Shown here: one piece after another, positions 11,214 to 21,052 of the stretch
How positions within the stretch are numbered: position 1 is the first letter of the stretch
Layout of the letters: each line of letters begins with the position of its first letter
NCBI RefSeq assembly: GCF_963678635.1
Contig: NC_087070.1
Span: forward strand, 2,671,157-2,735,156
Length of the DNA stretch: 64,000 nucleotides
Direction of reading: 5' to 3'
From: Symsagittifera roscoffensis
Lineage: Eukaryota; Xenacoelomorpha; Acoela; Convolutidae
The notes under the pieces: model-generated
Told to the model about the DNA's origin: nothing
The model's input: only the letters and a program-made list of their open reading frames with translations
Database searches by the model: none
Translations under genes and position numbers: made by a program

Positions 11214-11935
11214 AGTGAATCTTTTTAAAATTTGATGCAATTGAAAACACATTTTAGGAACACAAAAAAAACTCGTATCCTTGAAAAACATCCACTTTAT
11301 GCTAAGTAAAATCAAAAATGAATTATTTTGCAAAGAATCAAATTTATTTTTAAACCAGAAACTTATAAGCACAAAATTATTGAAATTGTACGGTTGCAAT
11401 CTAGTTCGTCTTGGGAGCATAACAAAAAGACATCAGCCTGTCGGTTTTCAAATCCATTTAGAAGTAATAAATATTTCGACCTGAGAGAGTACCACAAAGG
11501 CATCAGCCTGTCTGGTTGTATCTCAATTAAATTGAAGAAATAGATTGCTTTCATTAAAATTGGAACCATTTTAAGAAGGGATTATTTTTCCGCTTACGCT
11601 TTAATAGCACTAAACTTATCACGTTTTAATTGCTCCAAACTGGCTACACTTGCAGTCTATAGTTAGACGAAAAATTATAATATTTCAGGTCAAATATATT
11701 TTTCACTTTGAGCTTAAGACATGATATAAATCATCCGTGATACAAAAACATCCATCCAGCAAAAAAAAATCCGACATTTTCTTCGAATGTCCGAAAAATA
11801 ATCATAATAATTACTATCCCGGGTTGACCAAAACTTCTTATCATACAATTTCCATATATGAGAAACTTCTTGTCATACAATTTCATGCAATTCCATTCAT
11901 ACAGAAAATTGTATGATAACTCTCTTCAGTGGAGA
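11214..11935. other. AT-rich DNA with short direct and inverted repeats
   Basis: No gene. A direct repeat, CATCAGCCTGTC(T)GGTT, lies near 11430 and 11501. Around 11840-11915, CTT(A/G)TCATACAATTTC occurs twice and its inverse GAAAATTGTATGATAA once, making a small palindrome. Immediately beyond this, base composition jumps to GC-richer sequence, marking the 3' limit of the minus-strand retroelement at about 11930. Confidence 0.6.
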
Positions 11936-12039
11936 AGCAGCCGTTGGAGAATCTGCTGAGTGTTACGGGCCCTGCCTACCACATAGTCTTTTCGCTCCGA
12001 TGAGCGGCTGCACTGGTTGAACAGGTATGGGCATCTCAC

Positions 12040-12342
12040 CTAGCCGGTTCTATACTCATGAGCCAAGTCGTGGCCAGACGTTTCTCCTCGCCTCCATCTC
12101 ATCAGTCGGTTTCGACCTCTCTCGGCGGTCCTGGACTCACCGAAGCCCAGCATCAACACTACTTCAGTGGGGCGATTCCCTCGACCCTCTCGTCCTAACG
12201 CATTGAGGAGCGCGACCACAAACATCGCTAGTCCCGGGTCCGCTTGTGCAAAATTACAGTCAATCAACCGCGGGTATATCTCGTCCAGGGTCGCTCCTAG
12301 ACTCGCTGAGACAAATTTCATTAAGTCATTTGTGTCACCCAT
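12040..12342 (-). CDS. Start of element ORF2 (truncated), homologous to 48336-48608
   Basis: A 100-codon frame beginning ATGGGTGACACA. Residues about 19-62 align without gaps to the plus-strand ORF at 48336: by eye 23 of 44 positions are identical, including IYxRL, DPxxxM, the run RGxxPTEVxLM and LG. It sits just downstream of the macro-like module, as in the plus element. A short non-coding spacer containing TCTTGATTGATC precedes it (GCTTGATTGATC in the plus copy). Only about 0.1 kb of element remains beyond it, so the rest of ORF2 is missing. Function unknown. I infer it is the N-terminus of a second element gene. Confidence 0.6.
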   Translation of the reverse strand: MGDTNDLMKFVSASLGATLDEIYPRLIDCNFAQADPGLAMFVVALLNALGREGRGNRPTEVVLMLGFGESRTAERGRNRLMRWRRGETSGHDLAHEYRTG

Positions 12343-12797
12343 CGTTCTATCGTATGTGTCTTGTTGTCGTGTTCTTTTGATTCTTCAAAGTCAATAAACA
12401 AAACTGGATCAATCAAGATCTAAAAAGCAAGTCACCACTTAAAACCATCATTGCATGCCATTCCATTTCCAGGATAAAACATCATTCACATCTTTAAAAA
12501 CGATTCATTGAAATTCTCTTTCGTTTTTGATCGAAAAACTAGCCCCAAGGTGGATCGTCCACCCGCGATCTTTTCAAGATAACACAATTGAGCGTTGTCA
12601 CCTTTCGTACCTGGAGTGTTCCAGGCTTTCATGACATAAACATCACAAAAAACATACCCTAACAATAACATAACACATAAGCATCATATGTCCACACTAT
12701 TACAAAAAAAACATAATGCCTAGTAGCTAACCTAAAACTTAATCCTAGTGCCTATAAAGTGAACTTAATAAAAACCAGTAAACGCCAAATGCAACTC
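12343..12797 (-). other. Element spacer between pol and ORF2
   Basis: Non-coding 455 bp. On the minus strand it shares TTATGTGTTA(C/T)GTTATT, GGGTATG and CTTGATTGATC, in the same order, with the spacer 47967-48335 of the plus-strand element. A frame at 12486-12671 is not conserved there. It may hold a promoter or splice acceptor for ORF2; neither can be shown from sequence. An LTR role is possible but no TG...CA ends were identified. Confidence 0.45.
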
Positions 12798-13250
12798 CTA
12801 GCATATGCTCAGATAGCTTTTTTTATGCAAGTAAAATTTTATGTCCGTTTCCGAAAATATCACGTGCACAAGGGCATATAATTCTCTCGGATGTAGCTTT
12901 CCTCTATTGGGATCATAGACTGGTAACGAGAGAGAGGTCACTCCTCTCTCAACCAGAAAATCCCTAAGTCGAGTCAAGGCCAATACCAAGCTCTCTGGAT
13001 TCGCGTGTTGCTTATCAGTGGCCTTAGTAACCAGGAAATACAAATATTTTCCTGGTATCTGTGATGCAACAGGGGGCAGCGCTATCATCCCTCCCACACC
13101 AGGCCTCTGTTTCCATAAAAACTTCGTTATTCTTACACTCTCTTTTAAAGTCGGCCGCTAGTGCTGTTTTGAAGCTCAAATCAGCCGTTATCGCTATAGC
13201 GCTTGTACGTTCCGTGAGTATGAAATCGCTGTCCGTTATGACGACATTGT
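12798..13250 (-). pseudogene. Macro-domain-like module at the C-terminus of pol (frameshifted)
   Basis: Two overlapping frames, joined by a shift near 13095-13130, give about 150 residues matching the order of a TARG1/OARD1-type macro domain. First comes an AIAITADLSFKTALAADFKRE block (family pattern H-I-S-x-D-x-x-M-x-x-G-I-A-x-x-F). Then come VGGMIALP, KYLYFLVTK, a helix with LTRLRDFLVERGVTSLSLP, and VHVIFSETDIKFYLHKK. The family's GCGLD substrate loop is replaced by DPNRGKL, so ADP-ribose hydrolase activity is doubtful. The assignment rests on pattern recognition. The plus-strand element has the same module at 47.5-47.97 kb and half of it at 32.3, 37.4 and 42.3 kb. Confidence 0.6.
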
Positions 13251-13396
13251 TTAAATAGTGGTTTGGTAGGTCAAAATAAGATTCAAAATTTGTCCAAAAG
13301 GTGGTTTTTTAGCGTTCTCGCCCTCCGTTTCCAGTTCTCCGTTTTCTCATGCCAATTTTAGTTTTTTACTGATCAGATTTTTGGTGTGGGTGAGTC

Positions 13397-13729
13397 CTAC
13401 CCCCACTCCCCGGACAAAAGTATCCATCGACGTCCCGTCGATTGCCCAAAATCGAGCAGATCGAGGTTGGAACCCGGAACGTATAGAGGACGATCTGGCG
13501 CGACCCAGTTGGACTCTGTATTGTCATGGCTGACGTGTTTGATGCTGTCTTTATCGACATCTTGACTCGTCAAGATTGTCTCTTCAAGCTCTGTCAGCGG
13601 ATCATGGAGCCATTCGAGCACTCGCAAGTTCGTTAATTCTTGCTCATGAGTCTGCTCCAACTCTGGTTCGAACTCTACTTCTGGATCGGAGCGATAGTCG
13701 ATCCAATCCTGAACCATGTCATTGGTCAT
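13397..13729 (-). CDS. pol tail module (LRVLEWL type)
   Basis: A 110-codon frame overlapping the previous acidic module by a few bases in another frame. It carries LTNLRVLEWL, an acidic stretch, then SQDVDKDS and a PGSNLDL block. The same blocks (NLRVLEWLN, IQDVDRES, IPASNLNL) recur at 31957, 37030, 41974 and 47139 on the plus strand between the integrase tail and the macro-like module. No known domain recognised. I treat it as a lineage-specific linker inside the polyprotein. Confidence 0.55.
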   Translation of the reverse strand: MTNDMVQDWIDYRSDPEVEFEPELEQTHEQELTNLRVLEWLHDPLTELEETILTSQDVDKDSIKHVSHDNTESNWVAPDRPLYVPGSNLDLLDFGQSTGRRWILLSGEWG

Positions 13730-14215
13730 TGACTAAGTCCATCTCTCGTGGCACCGCTACTTCATCCAGTCCCACAAGCGAGTCCATCATATTGCTTAAA
13801 TCCATCCTGTCTATGACGAAATCCTCGCCATACGGGTTGTACTTTTTCTTGTTCCTTTCTTTCTTACTCTGGCGTGTTTCCATGGTGAAGGGAGAGTCAG
13901 GCTGTAACCCTTTGTCAATTTCTGTTTGTTCTGGGCAGTTCCAGTCTTCTTCTGCATATGGAAGAGTTTCGTCGTCAACTTCCGCTCTCTTGGTCAACTC
14001 CAGATCTAGTGGCAGATCACACTCATCTACGACCTCACTCCCGTCGTTTTTGTCACGCGTGCCTCTTTCATTCATCTCGCAGGCAGGATCCACTATCAAA
14101 TAGTCTCCCTTTTGCATGTCAGCTGGGATACACCAGTCCTCTGATGAGGCATTGTGCAGTTTGATGTTTTCGTAATGAGCTGCTCGTCCGGTATTTAGTC
14201 AATAAAAATGACCTC
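13719..14215 (-). pseudogene. Integrase C-terminal edge and acidic tail
   Basis: Begins in the GRAAHYENIK-like segment typical of the end of Ty3/gypsy integrases. It continues through EDWCIPADMQKGDYLIVDPACE into a strongly acidic, low-complexity stretch (13719-14117 is open). The homologous plus-strand segments (31440, 35040, 36500, 40130, 41440, 45060, 46570) have the same EDWCIPA/KDWCIPA and GDYLMMDP blocks. It is probably a flexible linker of the polyprotein. Confidence 0.6.
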
Positions 14216-14450
14216 CTTGGTGTACTTCAGTTATTTGGAATGAACCACGCCATTTGTTCAGTTTTTTTTGGTTCATTTTGGTGGAACCACCTCCTGGAAC
14301 ACCCAGACATAATCGCCAACCGAGTAGGTTTTTGCATCTGCAGTCCTATTATCGAATCTCCTTTTTTGTCTGATTTGCGCCTGTTGCGTGTTCCTCCTGC
14401 ATAAGTCATTGAGGTCCTGCTGCCTCTAATAACATCACAAACTTATGTCT
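14216..14450 (-). pseudogene. Integrase C-terminal (SH3-like) domain, frameshifted
   Basis: In broken frames the minus strand reads YSVGDYVWVFQEVVPPK, then KLNKWRGSFQITEVHQGG and LNTGRAAHYENIK. This is the usual Ty3/gypsy pattern of a charged linker, a V-x-x-x-Y-V-W-V-F strand, a KxGPFxI block and a final LxTGRxxHxxxxK. Part is also readable in 14227-14409 in another frame, showing at least one indel. Confidence 0.6.
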
Positions 14451-14466
14451 GCGGTGCTATTTTCTT

Positions 14467-15302
14467 TCATTTGTACTCCGGGTAGAAGATCGTTAACAGA
14501 AGAGATTTTTCGTGACCAGTTAGCATCATATGCGGACTTATTCCCGTGGTGGAATGTTCTGGGCTGTTGTAAGCGCCCATCACTTGCGGCAAGTGTCTAT
14601 CCCCGTCATCCATGTAGCGTGAGCAAAAAGCTCTCAACATGGATACCAACGTGCGATTTTTCCTTTCAACTAGGCCATTCGTTTGTGGGAGATAAGTGGT
14701 CGAGTGGGCCTGTCCCACTTGCGACCTCTTCATCAACTCCTTCGTGAGATCACCCAAGAATGCTTTGCCATTGTCTGATTGGATTGTGATGGTGCAACCG
14801 TGTCTCGCTACCCACACATCTATCAAGTGATCGCACGTTTCTTCCGCTGATGCTGTCACGCAGGGGCTGCCCCTGCTTATTTCGTGAATTGATCAATCTT
14901 TACCATCACTTGATTGTAGCCCGTGGCTGTCATGCATATCTTCTGATGATCAATTTGCACCATTTCATTGAATCCTGACGACTGTATTGACTGAAGGGGG
15001 AACCGCAGTTTCATTGGGTCCTTCGCCTGTTGACACGACAAGCATACAGAGATCCACCTTTCACAAGCCTTCTTCAAACCAGGCCACTCGAACCTTTTCT
15101 GTATCCTGTTGTACAGTTTGTCCACACCTTGATGGCCCATCTGATCTTGTGAACGAAATAGCAATTTTGTCTGGTATAAATGTGGTAACACTATTGACTT
15201 ATACTTGTAAAGGACCTTATCCTCTTCCTTGAGTTTACAGGTTACGATTCCGTCTTTGATGAGGTACAACAAACCTTTTCCCTTCAGATGAAATTGCTTC
15301 AA
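14467..15302 (-). pseudogene. Ty3/gypsy integrase (zinc-binding and catalytic core)
   Basis: The frame 14877-15302 holds the zinc-binding region, DQMGHQG followed by CLSCQQAKDP; the expected first histidine reads Q (RSQDQMG). It also holds the first catalytic aspartate in QIDHQKI. It stops after KIDQFTK. The core resumes at 14859 with ASAEETCDHLI and carries the second aspartate (QSDNGKAF) and the catalytic glutamate (GLVERKNRT), then MLTGHEKSL. The D,D35E triad is therefore present but split by a stop and small loss near 14860-14877. Integrase would insert the cDNA into host DNA; this copy looks non-functional. Confidence 0.85.
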
Positions 15303-15322
15303 GATCTTAAAGCTGTCTTCCT

Positions 15323-15856
15323 TTAAATCTCCTTTCCTTTGTCAGGTGCTCCGTTCTCGATCCATCTCTTCATATTGCTCGTCAATTTAACATTTCGTTG
15401 AGCCCTTAGGAGATCTGACAGCCGGTATCTGGCTTTCAGATACGTCTTTAACACGTTTAATTGTCCGCTTATCATCTCCGGGGCATGGGCATAATCCATC
15501 AATTTGACACACAATATCTTCCTCAAAGGTGTTGCTTCCTGCACAGATGGTTTCAAGTTGGTACGGACGACCGTACCATGTGGAATTAGTCTGGTTGGTC
15601 GTTTTGACACTGCTTTCAGTTCAAGCTCATGTGCGACATCATTCACAACAGTGCCCTCCTCATTGGAGTTATATCTGTCTCTGTCCGGGTCCTGATGCAT
15701 TTCCCGGTCCAAATCGCGCTGTTTCCATTCCACCAACAAGGAAGGAATCGCAATCTCCGAGACATCAGAATTGGAAGTCGTTTCCGATGCGTTCTCCCAG
15801 GACTGAGACCTCGGGTCATCACTCGAGCCGATGGATTCCACATCATTATGTTCCAA
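15323..15856 (-). CDS. Linker domain between RNase H and integrase
   Basis: A 178-codon open stretch between the RNase H end and the integrase zinc region. It is Ser/Glu-rich at first. Then come blocks shared with the plus-strand copies at 33289, 38366 and 43306: LLVEWKQRDLDREMHQDP, VVRTNLK, and LKTYLKARYRLSDLL. Ordinary Ty3/gypsy elements usually have a much shorter connection here, so this is a lineage feature of unknown role. Confidence 0.6.
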   Translation of the reverse strand: MEHNDVESIGSSDDPRSQSWENASETTSNSDVSEIAIPSLLVEWKQRDLDREMHQDPDRDRYNSNEEGTVVNDVAHELELKAVSKRPTRLIPHGTVVRTNLKPSVQEATPLRKILCVKLMDYAHAPEMISGQLNVLKTYLKARYRLSDLLRAQRNVKLTSNMKRWIENGAPDKGKEI

Positions 15857-16275
15857 TCTGTCTATGATGTTTCCTGATTGGCATGCTTCTCCTCTAGTCG
15901 TTCATAGAATTCTGTCTTTTTGCTGACTGAAGCTATCGGCATTCTGGTGCTTGTCACGGGTTCGATGCTCTATGATCATGTCGTAGATCCAACGACCAAT
16001 ATAACTTTGGTCCATCAAATAGGTTTCAGCCAGGCAAGAGCACGATTATCCACACGCAACTTGAAGGGAGCACTCCCGAAGTAGGCTCTGTATTTTTGCA
16101 CGAAAGTGATCTCCGCGAACATTTCTTTTGGCGCACCATACTTCATTTCAGTGTCGTTCAGGACCTTACTTCCATAAGCTATTGGACGGAGAACCGTTCT
16201 CCCGTTCCACTCTTGCTCCTGGCGAAGTATGCTCGAGATTGCAACCACTGATACATCCGTGTCTAACACGAACAT
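15857..16275 (-). pseudogene. Ty3/gypsy RNase H domain
   Basis: Frame 16015-16275 starts VLDTDVSVVAISSILRQEQ, the TDAS-x-x-x-x-G-x-x-L block of retroelement RNase H. It continues through RPIAYGSKVLNDTE and ends with LRVDNRALAWLK. After a frameshift, GRWIYDMIIEHRTRDKHQNAD closes the domain; about seven residues between GRWI and YDMI appear missing relative to the plus-strand copies. The enzyme would remove RNA from the RNA-DNA hybrid. Frameshifts make this copy dead. Confidence 0.8.
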
Positions 16276-17451
16276 CCCCTATTCTGTTGGCATGCCGAGG
16301 ACCGGTGCCTCGCAAAGTTGCGTTTAATGTTTTCAAATTAAACTTGAGCCTCATCAGTCCAAGTGAGTTTTTTACCCTTGTTTCTCATCAACTGCTGCGT
16401 GGGGTACATCTTATCGGCGTATCCTTTGATGAACTCTCGATAATAGTTAGCAATCGCCAAAAAGCGTGTCTGTCTTCGGTGTCTTCCAGGTCAAGACTGC
16501 TTCGACCGCTTCAGGATCCGGTCTGACTCCATGAATATCCACAAGGCGGCCCAGATACTTTAAGGAGTCTCTGAGGATTTCGCACTTGTAGGGTTTACAC
16601 TTCAGACCAGCTTGTTTCATGCACGTAAACACCTCATCCAATCTCTCTATATGATCGTCTATGGTTGGTGTTGCGATCACGACATCATCGACATAACACA
16701 TGATGAGGTTCCCGTATTTCTTGGTCAAGTTCGTGAGTGCCTGGGCCATCAGTCGCTTGAATGTGGCCGTCGCGTTGCACAATCCGAACGGTATCCTCTT
16801 CCACTGGAACAATTCCAGCTCACATGCGAAACCCGTTTTCTCCCGATCTTGCTTTCTGAGGGGCACTTGCCAGAACGCAGAGCCCAAATCCAACGTCGTG
16901 AAGAACTTCTTGTCCCCCAACTTGGAGAGGCTCTCATCGATGCGGGGAATCTGGTATGCGTCCTTTATCGTCACTGCGTTCATGTTACGGAAATCAAAAC
17001 AAAACCTGAGTTGTCCCCTTTCTTTTTAGCCATGACCACACCACAAGCCCACGAGGACTTCGACGGCTCGATCATGTCGTACTCCATTAAGTTCTTTAGA
17101 GTTAATATCGAGTTCTTTCCTGCACGCTTCTGACTTGTGTGGTTTCATTCTCCTCTGCCCTTCCATATGATGTACCGAGCCCTCTTCTATCTCAATCTTG
17201 TGTTCTACGAAATTGCAGCAACCTATGCCGGCCTTATGCTTTGAAAAAACGAGTGCATACCCAGTTAGCACTGCCCTGAGTGAATCTAGTTCCTTATCCA
17301 ATATTTTACCCTTCAGATGTTCTATCTCGAGCAGGACATGCTTATTTGCTAATAACTCTGTTTCAATTGGTCTCTCGGGAAAATTCAAACAGCTAGACAA
17401 CCCATCATCTGTCTCCGACTTCATTGAAAACAATTTCTTAGAAGATTTCAA
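16276..17451 (-). pseudogene. Ty3/gypsy reverse transcriptase
   Basis: 17026-17451 reads ALVFSKHKAGIGCCNFVEHKI, the entry to RT, then drifts out of frame near 17026. 16447-16983 carries the fingers and palm: TIKDAYQIPRIDESLSKLG, TTLDLGSAFWQVPL (first catalytic Asp), FGLCNATATF, and the catalytic YVDD box in MCYVDDVVIATP. After another shift, NYYREFIKGYADK and KKLTWTDEAQV give the thumb/connection (16276-16450). Catalytic residues are present, but at least two frameshifts and one stop interrupt it. Confidence 0.9.
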
Positions 17452-17475
17452 TTCATTTATTATCTTCAGTATACA

Positions 17476-17898
17476 TTACTGGTTCGCGTGCAATGGACAT
17501 ATGGTTACATGAAACTTTTTCAAGTTCTCCACACTCTGAAAATCTGTGTTCAGAGGCAATACGAAGTCCCTCCCCAGGATGAATTGATCGGATTCGTCCA
17601 AATTTCGCACTACCAGGAAGCTCATCCAAAGATGTCTTCCTCCAAGCTGCAGTGATATAATCGGGGTCCGTCCTGTCACATAGATTGCTCCCTGATTGGC
17701 AGCTGCCAGTCTGATGTCTGTCGGTATCGGATTCGACCTGTCGAAGCCCATGTCAGTCCAGGGGCTGACAGGCATGACGCTGACCACCGCTCTAGTGTCT
17801 AACAGTCCTTTTACGGAAAGTTGTCTGCCCTGCTCTTCCAGCACATGTGCTGCAAGATCGGCTTCGCAACCTATGTGAACTGCATCCTGTTCAAGCAT
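17476..17898 (-). pseudogene. Retropepsin-like aspartic protease
   Basis: A 140-codon frame with KGLLDTRAVVSVMP at residues about 30-43 and the second signature FILGRDFVLP near residue 112. The expected active-site DTGA reads DTRA, a single-base change (GGA to AGA), which should abolish catalysis. In a working element the enzyme would cut the Gag-Pol polyprotein. The position, between zinc knuckles and RT, is canonical. Confidence 0.85.
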
Positions 17899-17975
17899 GG
17901 CGTTATGTGCGGTTCGTCACGCCTTAACCTCTTCTCTACCATTGTATATCCGGCCTACTTGGTCACTCGCATCAG

Positions 17976-18251
17976 TCATGTGAGCCTTCGAGTAGATGTT
18001 AATGCCGTCAGAATCGGATATGGGCCATGGACTTCGATGTAATGTCCATCTACTCTCAGTAGTCTTGGACCTCCTATCGTGAGCAGCGCTCGCACTGCCC
18101 TTGAGTCCAACTTGGGATCCTTCTCCCTCAGGTAGTCCGCATAAATGTCCAGGTGTACCAAAGTAATCTCGGACGGTTCACTCAAGTTCTTGACCACCTG
18201 GTGTCCTACGACTGAAATAATGGACATCAATTTCGTGCCTTCTTTCGTCAT
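17976..18251 (-). CDS. Pre-protease segment of the polyprotein
   Basis: A 91-codon open frame between nucleocapsid and protease. It includes GGPRLLRVDGHYIEVHGPYPILTAL and resembles a second beta-rich domain, but I do not recognise a family. The frame is interrupted at both ends relative to its neighbours. Confidence 0.4.
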   Translation of the reverse strand: MTKEGTKLMSIISVVGHQVVKNLSEPSEITLVHLDIYADYLREKDPKLDSRAVRALLTIGGPRLLRVDGHYIEVHGPYPILTALTSTRRLT

Positions 18252-18518
18252 GCCAAAGGTTTTACCCGATATAACATTTAGCTTTAATCCCTGTTTTCTG
18301 AGTTCCTGTTTGTCCTCTCCTTTTGTTGTTTTCGCCAGTCAATTTTTTTGAAGATCTGTGCTTTCTAGTACCGACCTTACCTATTGCTCAACTTCCTTCG
18401 TGGCTATCTCCTGCTGGACATTCTTTAATGCAGTCCGTGCCGCTAAGCCATAATCCACCTTGTGCGGGCCGGCCGACTCTGCCTCCAGACTCGAGGCTAT
18501 CACCTCATCAGGCAAGGT

Positions 18519-18833
18519 CTACACTTTCTTAGTCGTAAGTGAGCTCGGTGTCGTCTCTTTTCTCCGAGACTCAGCTTCGTTCATCGGACGTGCTCGGCTG
18601 GCTTTGACGCCCGAAAGCGCCTCTTCATGGCGGGGATGTTTTGCGTCCGCCACTGATCCCAAAATTGAGTGCAATCCGACTTGAAGTGTACCTTCAAATT
18701 GCAGAAGAAGCACTTTGTGGTCCATGTCGGTATGAAAGTAACCTATCGCTTTCAGGTTCTGCTTGTAAGTAGAACAGGCGGAAACATGGTGCTCCATCGA
18801 GCCGAAATTCGCACATGACCTCCTCTTATCCAT
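18519..18833 (-). pseudogene. Nucleocapsid with two zinc knuckles (one mutated, one out of frame)
   Basis: The open frame begins with CANFGSMEHHVSAC, a CX2CX4HX4C knuckle whose second cysteine is Phe (TTC). The second knuckle, CFFCNLKVHFKSDC, is perfect, but it lies in the neighbouring frame at 18671-18712, so a single-base shift separates the two. Such knuckles bind the element's RNA. Placement just downstream of the capsid region supports the reading. Confidence 0.8.
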
Positions 18834-19028
18834 GTCTTCACGAGGTCTGTACCAACTGGAGTTCGCGCCAGTGTTTGTTCCGCTGTAGTTGCCTCACTCA
18901 CGCGACTTCATACGCAAATTATCGGGCGTGGGTACCTGGTCAAGCGACAGGGTGAAGTGTGTGGCTAGCATGGTTTTGAGCTCCTCACTCTTTACTCCAT
19001 CCATGAACTTCGAGGCAATCGGCAAGTT

Positions 19029-19832
19029 TCACTCCGATATTTTCTCATGGGGATTGCTTCTCCTTCTGAATAATTCAAGGTCGTCCAAAAACTTGTCCAT
19101 GGATTCGTCATCTCTTTGACGCCTTTTTTCGAACTTCACCATAGCCCGATGCCCTTGCACACCAGAGCTGAAACGATTCAGCGAGATGTCGAATATCTTA
19201 CGAGCGCTGTCTCGTTCATTGGTCCTTTTCGCAACTACACAACTTGAGGCGGTACCCTCCAGGTAGCTCGTCAATACGTTGCATTCCTGTTTCTTTGAGA
19301 GGTTCTCTTCTTCAAAGTGCAACTTCATCACCTCTATCCAAGTATCGAAGCAGCCATCTGACTCGCCCTTGTATGACTTCGGCTTTTTGAGTGTCCTACT
19401 TGACTTCTCTCCTCTCTCGGTTGACTTCGAGAGCTGGGTGATGAATGTTTCAAGAGACCTATTCAGAGTCTCAAACATCGAAGCATACATCGTTGTGTCC
19501 TGCGAGACTGTAGTCAGATCTGGCACTGATCTGACTGGTGGCACAGTGGGCAATCGTGTCTCCGGGGTGTATTCCGCCTCCGACGGGACCGGGTTTGTCC
19601 AACCTAGCCTCGATGAGGCTGCCCTGGGCCGCTCCCTATGCTTAGATTCGTAATTTGTTCTCGAACTTTGCTGGGCCCCGGCAAAGCTGCGTGCTCCGTC
19701 TCCATCATTTGCCTTGCGTGAGCGCTCCCTTGGGGCGGAACGCTTCTCCCGATTACCCCCGCTTAAGATCTCGTCAAGCCTCCGCATCATCAGGTCAGAT
19801 TTGGCATCCCTCCTTTTTTCCAGGCCAGTCAT
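19029..19832 (-). CDS. Gag capsid (retrotransposon Gag domain)
   Basis: A 267-codon open frame. Residues about 1-100 are charged and disordered. About 150-250 form the Ty3/gypsy Gag core: YKGESDGCFDTWIEVMKLHF, then LTSYLEGTASSCV, then RFSSGVQGHRAMVKFEKRRQ and MDKFLDDLELFRRRS. This matches the Retrotrans_gag pattern of F-x-x-W followed by A-x-x-W and helical blocks. It would assemble the particle that packages the element RNA. It is the longest intact piece of this element. Confidence 0.75.
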   Translation of the reverse strand: MTGLEKRRDAKSDLMMRRLDEILSGGNREKRSAPRERSRKANDGDGARSFAGAQQSSRTNYESKHRERPRAASSRLGWTNPVPSEAEYTPETRLPTVPPVRSVPDLTTVSQDTTMYASMFETLNRSLETFITQLSKSTERGEKSSRTLKKPKSYKGESDGCFDTWIEVMKLHFEEENLSKKQECNVLTSYLEGTASSCVVAKRTNERDSARKIFDISLNRFSSGVQGHRAMVKFEKRRQRDDESMDKFLDDLELFRRRSNPHEKISE

Positions 19833-19868
19833 CGTATGAGTAAAGATATTGTCCTAATCCTTCAGCAG

Positions 19869-20593
19869 TCACTCGATCTCTCTGGTCATCCTAAATTTTC
19901 TTTCCTCTGACTCCTTGGTAGCTTGAGCCAAGCTCTCGGCTAGGCATTCATCGGTGTTCCGAATCAATTGGGCCTGATCGACTCTCGCCTGTGACTTCAC
20001 CTCTGTTAGCTCATCTCGCAAATTCTCTTGACCCTGGTGAGCTCTCTCTTCGACTCGATCTACTCTTTTAGTCATGTCTCGTCGCATCTCTTCAAGGCCG
20101 GTCATTATATCAGCAAACATTTCACTTATATCGCCAGCCGCCCCCGATACCGGGGTGAGACCCAGAGAACATGAGGTCAACTGAGGTTGTAGCCTGGTAC
20201 TTGATGACGCACCGCTCTTCTGAACGCCTATCGACATCATTAACCTGTCGAACGTCGAGGATACTCCTACGGTTATCCCATAAGACATCGGCCTGTTCGG
20301 CGGGTTTGACAATGTTTTCTTGCTCTTATCATTCCTTGGGCTCGACATGAAGTCCACATCCGAATGAGCTAGCTCCGGATGGTCATAACTGGAAGATAAA
20401 CCATCAGTTTGGAGTGACGCCATACGCTCATCATACAAAGTCTTCCAGCTTTTCTTGGCTTTAGAACTCGCGTTTGTTCCTCCCTAGGGCTTATACTTGA
20501 CATCATCGCATTCTTGCTCTGCTTGACTAGAGATGAATGTTCCATTCTCCACTTGTTACTCTTGGTCTCTGATTTGGACTTTCCTCTGAACAA
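19869..20593 (-). pseudogene. N-terminal Gag coiled-coil region
   Basis: 19869-20438 is open (189 codons) and ends in a predicted coiled coil: RVEERAHQGQENLRDELTEV, then further heptad-like Q/E/K-rich sequence up to RKFRMTREIE. 20369-20593 continues upstream in another frame. A stop and a frameshift near 19840-19868 separate it from the capsid frame. The similar coiled-coil segment in ORF2 at 48.7-49.0 kb is not obviously homologous. Confidence 0.5.
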
Positions 20594-20653
20594 TACTTTT
20601 TCTCGCGGTTCGACCCCGGAACGCTCCGAGACCTCATCCGTTCTTTCAACTTC

Positions 20654-21052
20654 CTACTGTTCAAAGTCCTCGCCTGGCTCTTCCAGGTCCGCGTGATGAT
20701 GGTAGTCGGGTCGGATCAGCGTTTGCTCCCCTTCCTCGAAGGGGTACGTAAGCGTCTCGCTCGTCAGTCCGGCCTCAACAATTCCCCCTTGGTTGCCATC
20801 GAGGTTCTTCTCGCTTGTCAGTTTTGTTCCGCTCACTGAAAGAGCAGCTTGACCTTTAGTTGCTCCGTCGTCAGCGAAAACGTCGGAAACGCTGCTAAAC
20901 GAAGATTGGCTACGCCTTGTCTTAAACTTTCGCGGGCTTCCCGTGCTCAGCCTGGGAATCTTAGTCATCAATTCTAGCGAGTCTCTACGCTGCATGTTTT
21001 GGAATAAATCGTAATATTCGTACAAATTGACGACAATGCACACGTACCGCAA
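20654..21052 (-). CDS. Putative N-terminus of Gag
   Basis: A 132-codon frame at the 5' edge of the element, Ser/Arg-rich then acidic (SSVSDVFADDG, ADLEEPGEDFEQ). An internal Met in the sequence QNMQRRDSLELM may be the true start. Composition fits the disordered Gag N-terminus; no domain was recognised. GC content falls sharply upstream of 21050, so the coding part begins here. Confidence 0.4.
   Translation of the reverse strand: MRYVCIVVNLYEYYDLFQNMQRRDSLELMTKIPRLSTGSPRKFKTRRSQSSFSSVSDVFADDGATKGQAALSVSGTKLTSEKNLDGNQGGIVEAGLTSETLTYPFEEGEQTLIRPDYHHHADLEEPGEDFEQ

Noticed and set aside
11001-11420. Long open frames spanning 11014-11213
   Set aside because: They exist only because N positions cannot contain stops.
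12343-12797. Spacer as an LTR separating two elements
   Set aside because: No TG...CA termini or target duplications were seen, and a similar spacer with the same downstream ORF occurs in the plus element. It remains an alternative but is not supported enough to call.
13576-14103. 175-codon plus-strand frame in the minus element
   Set aside because: It is antisense to the acidic integrase tail. Its Ser-rich composition is the complement of Glu/Asp-rich codons.
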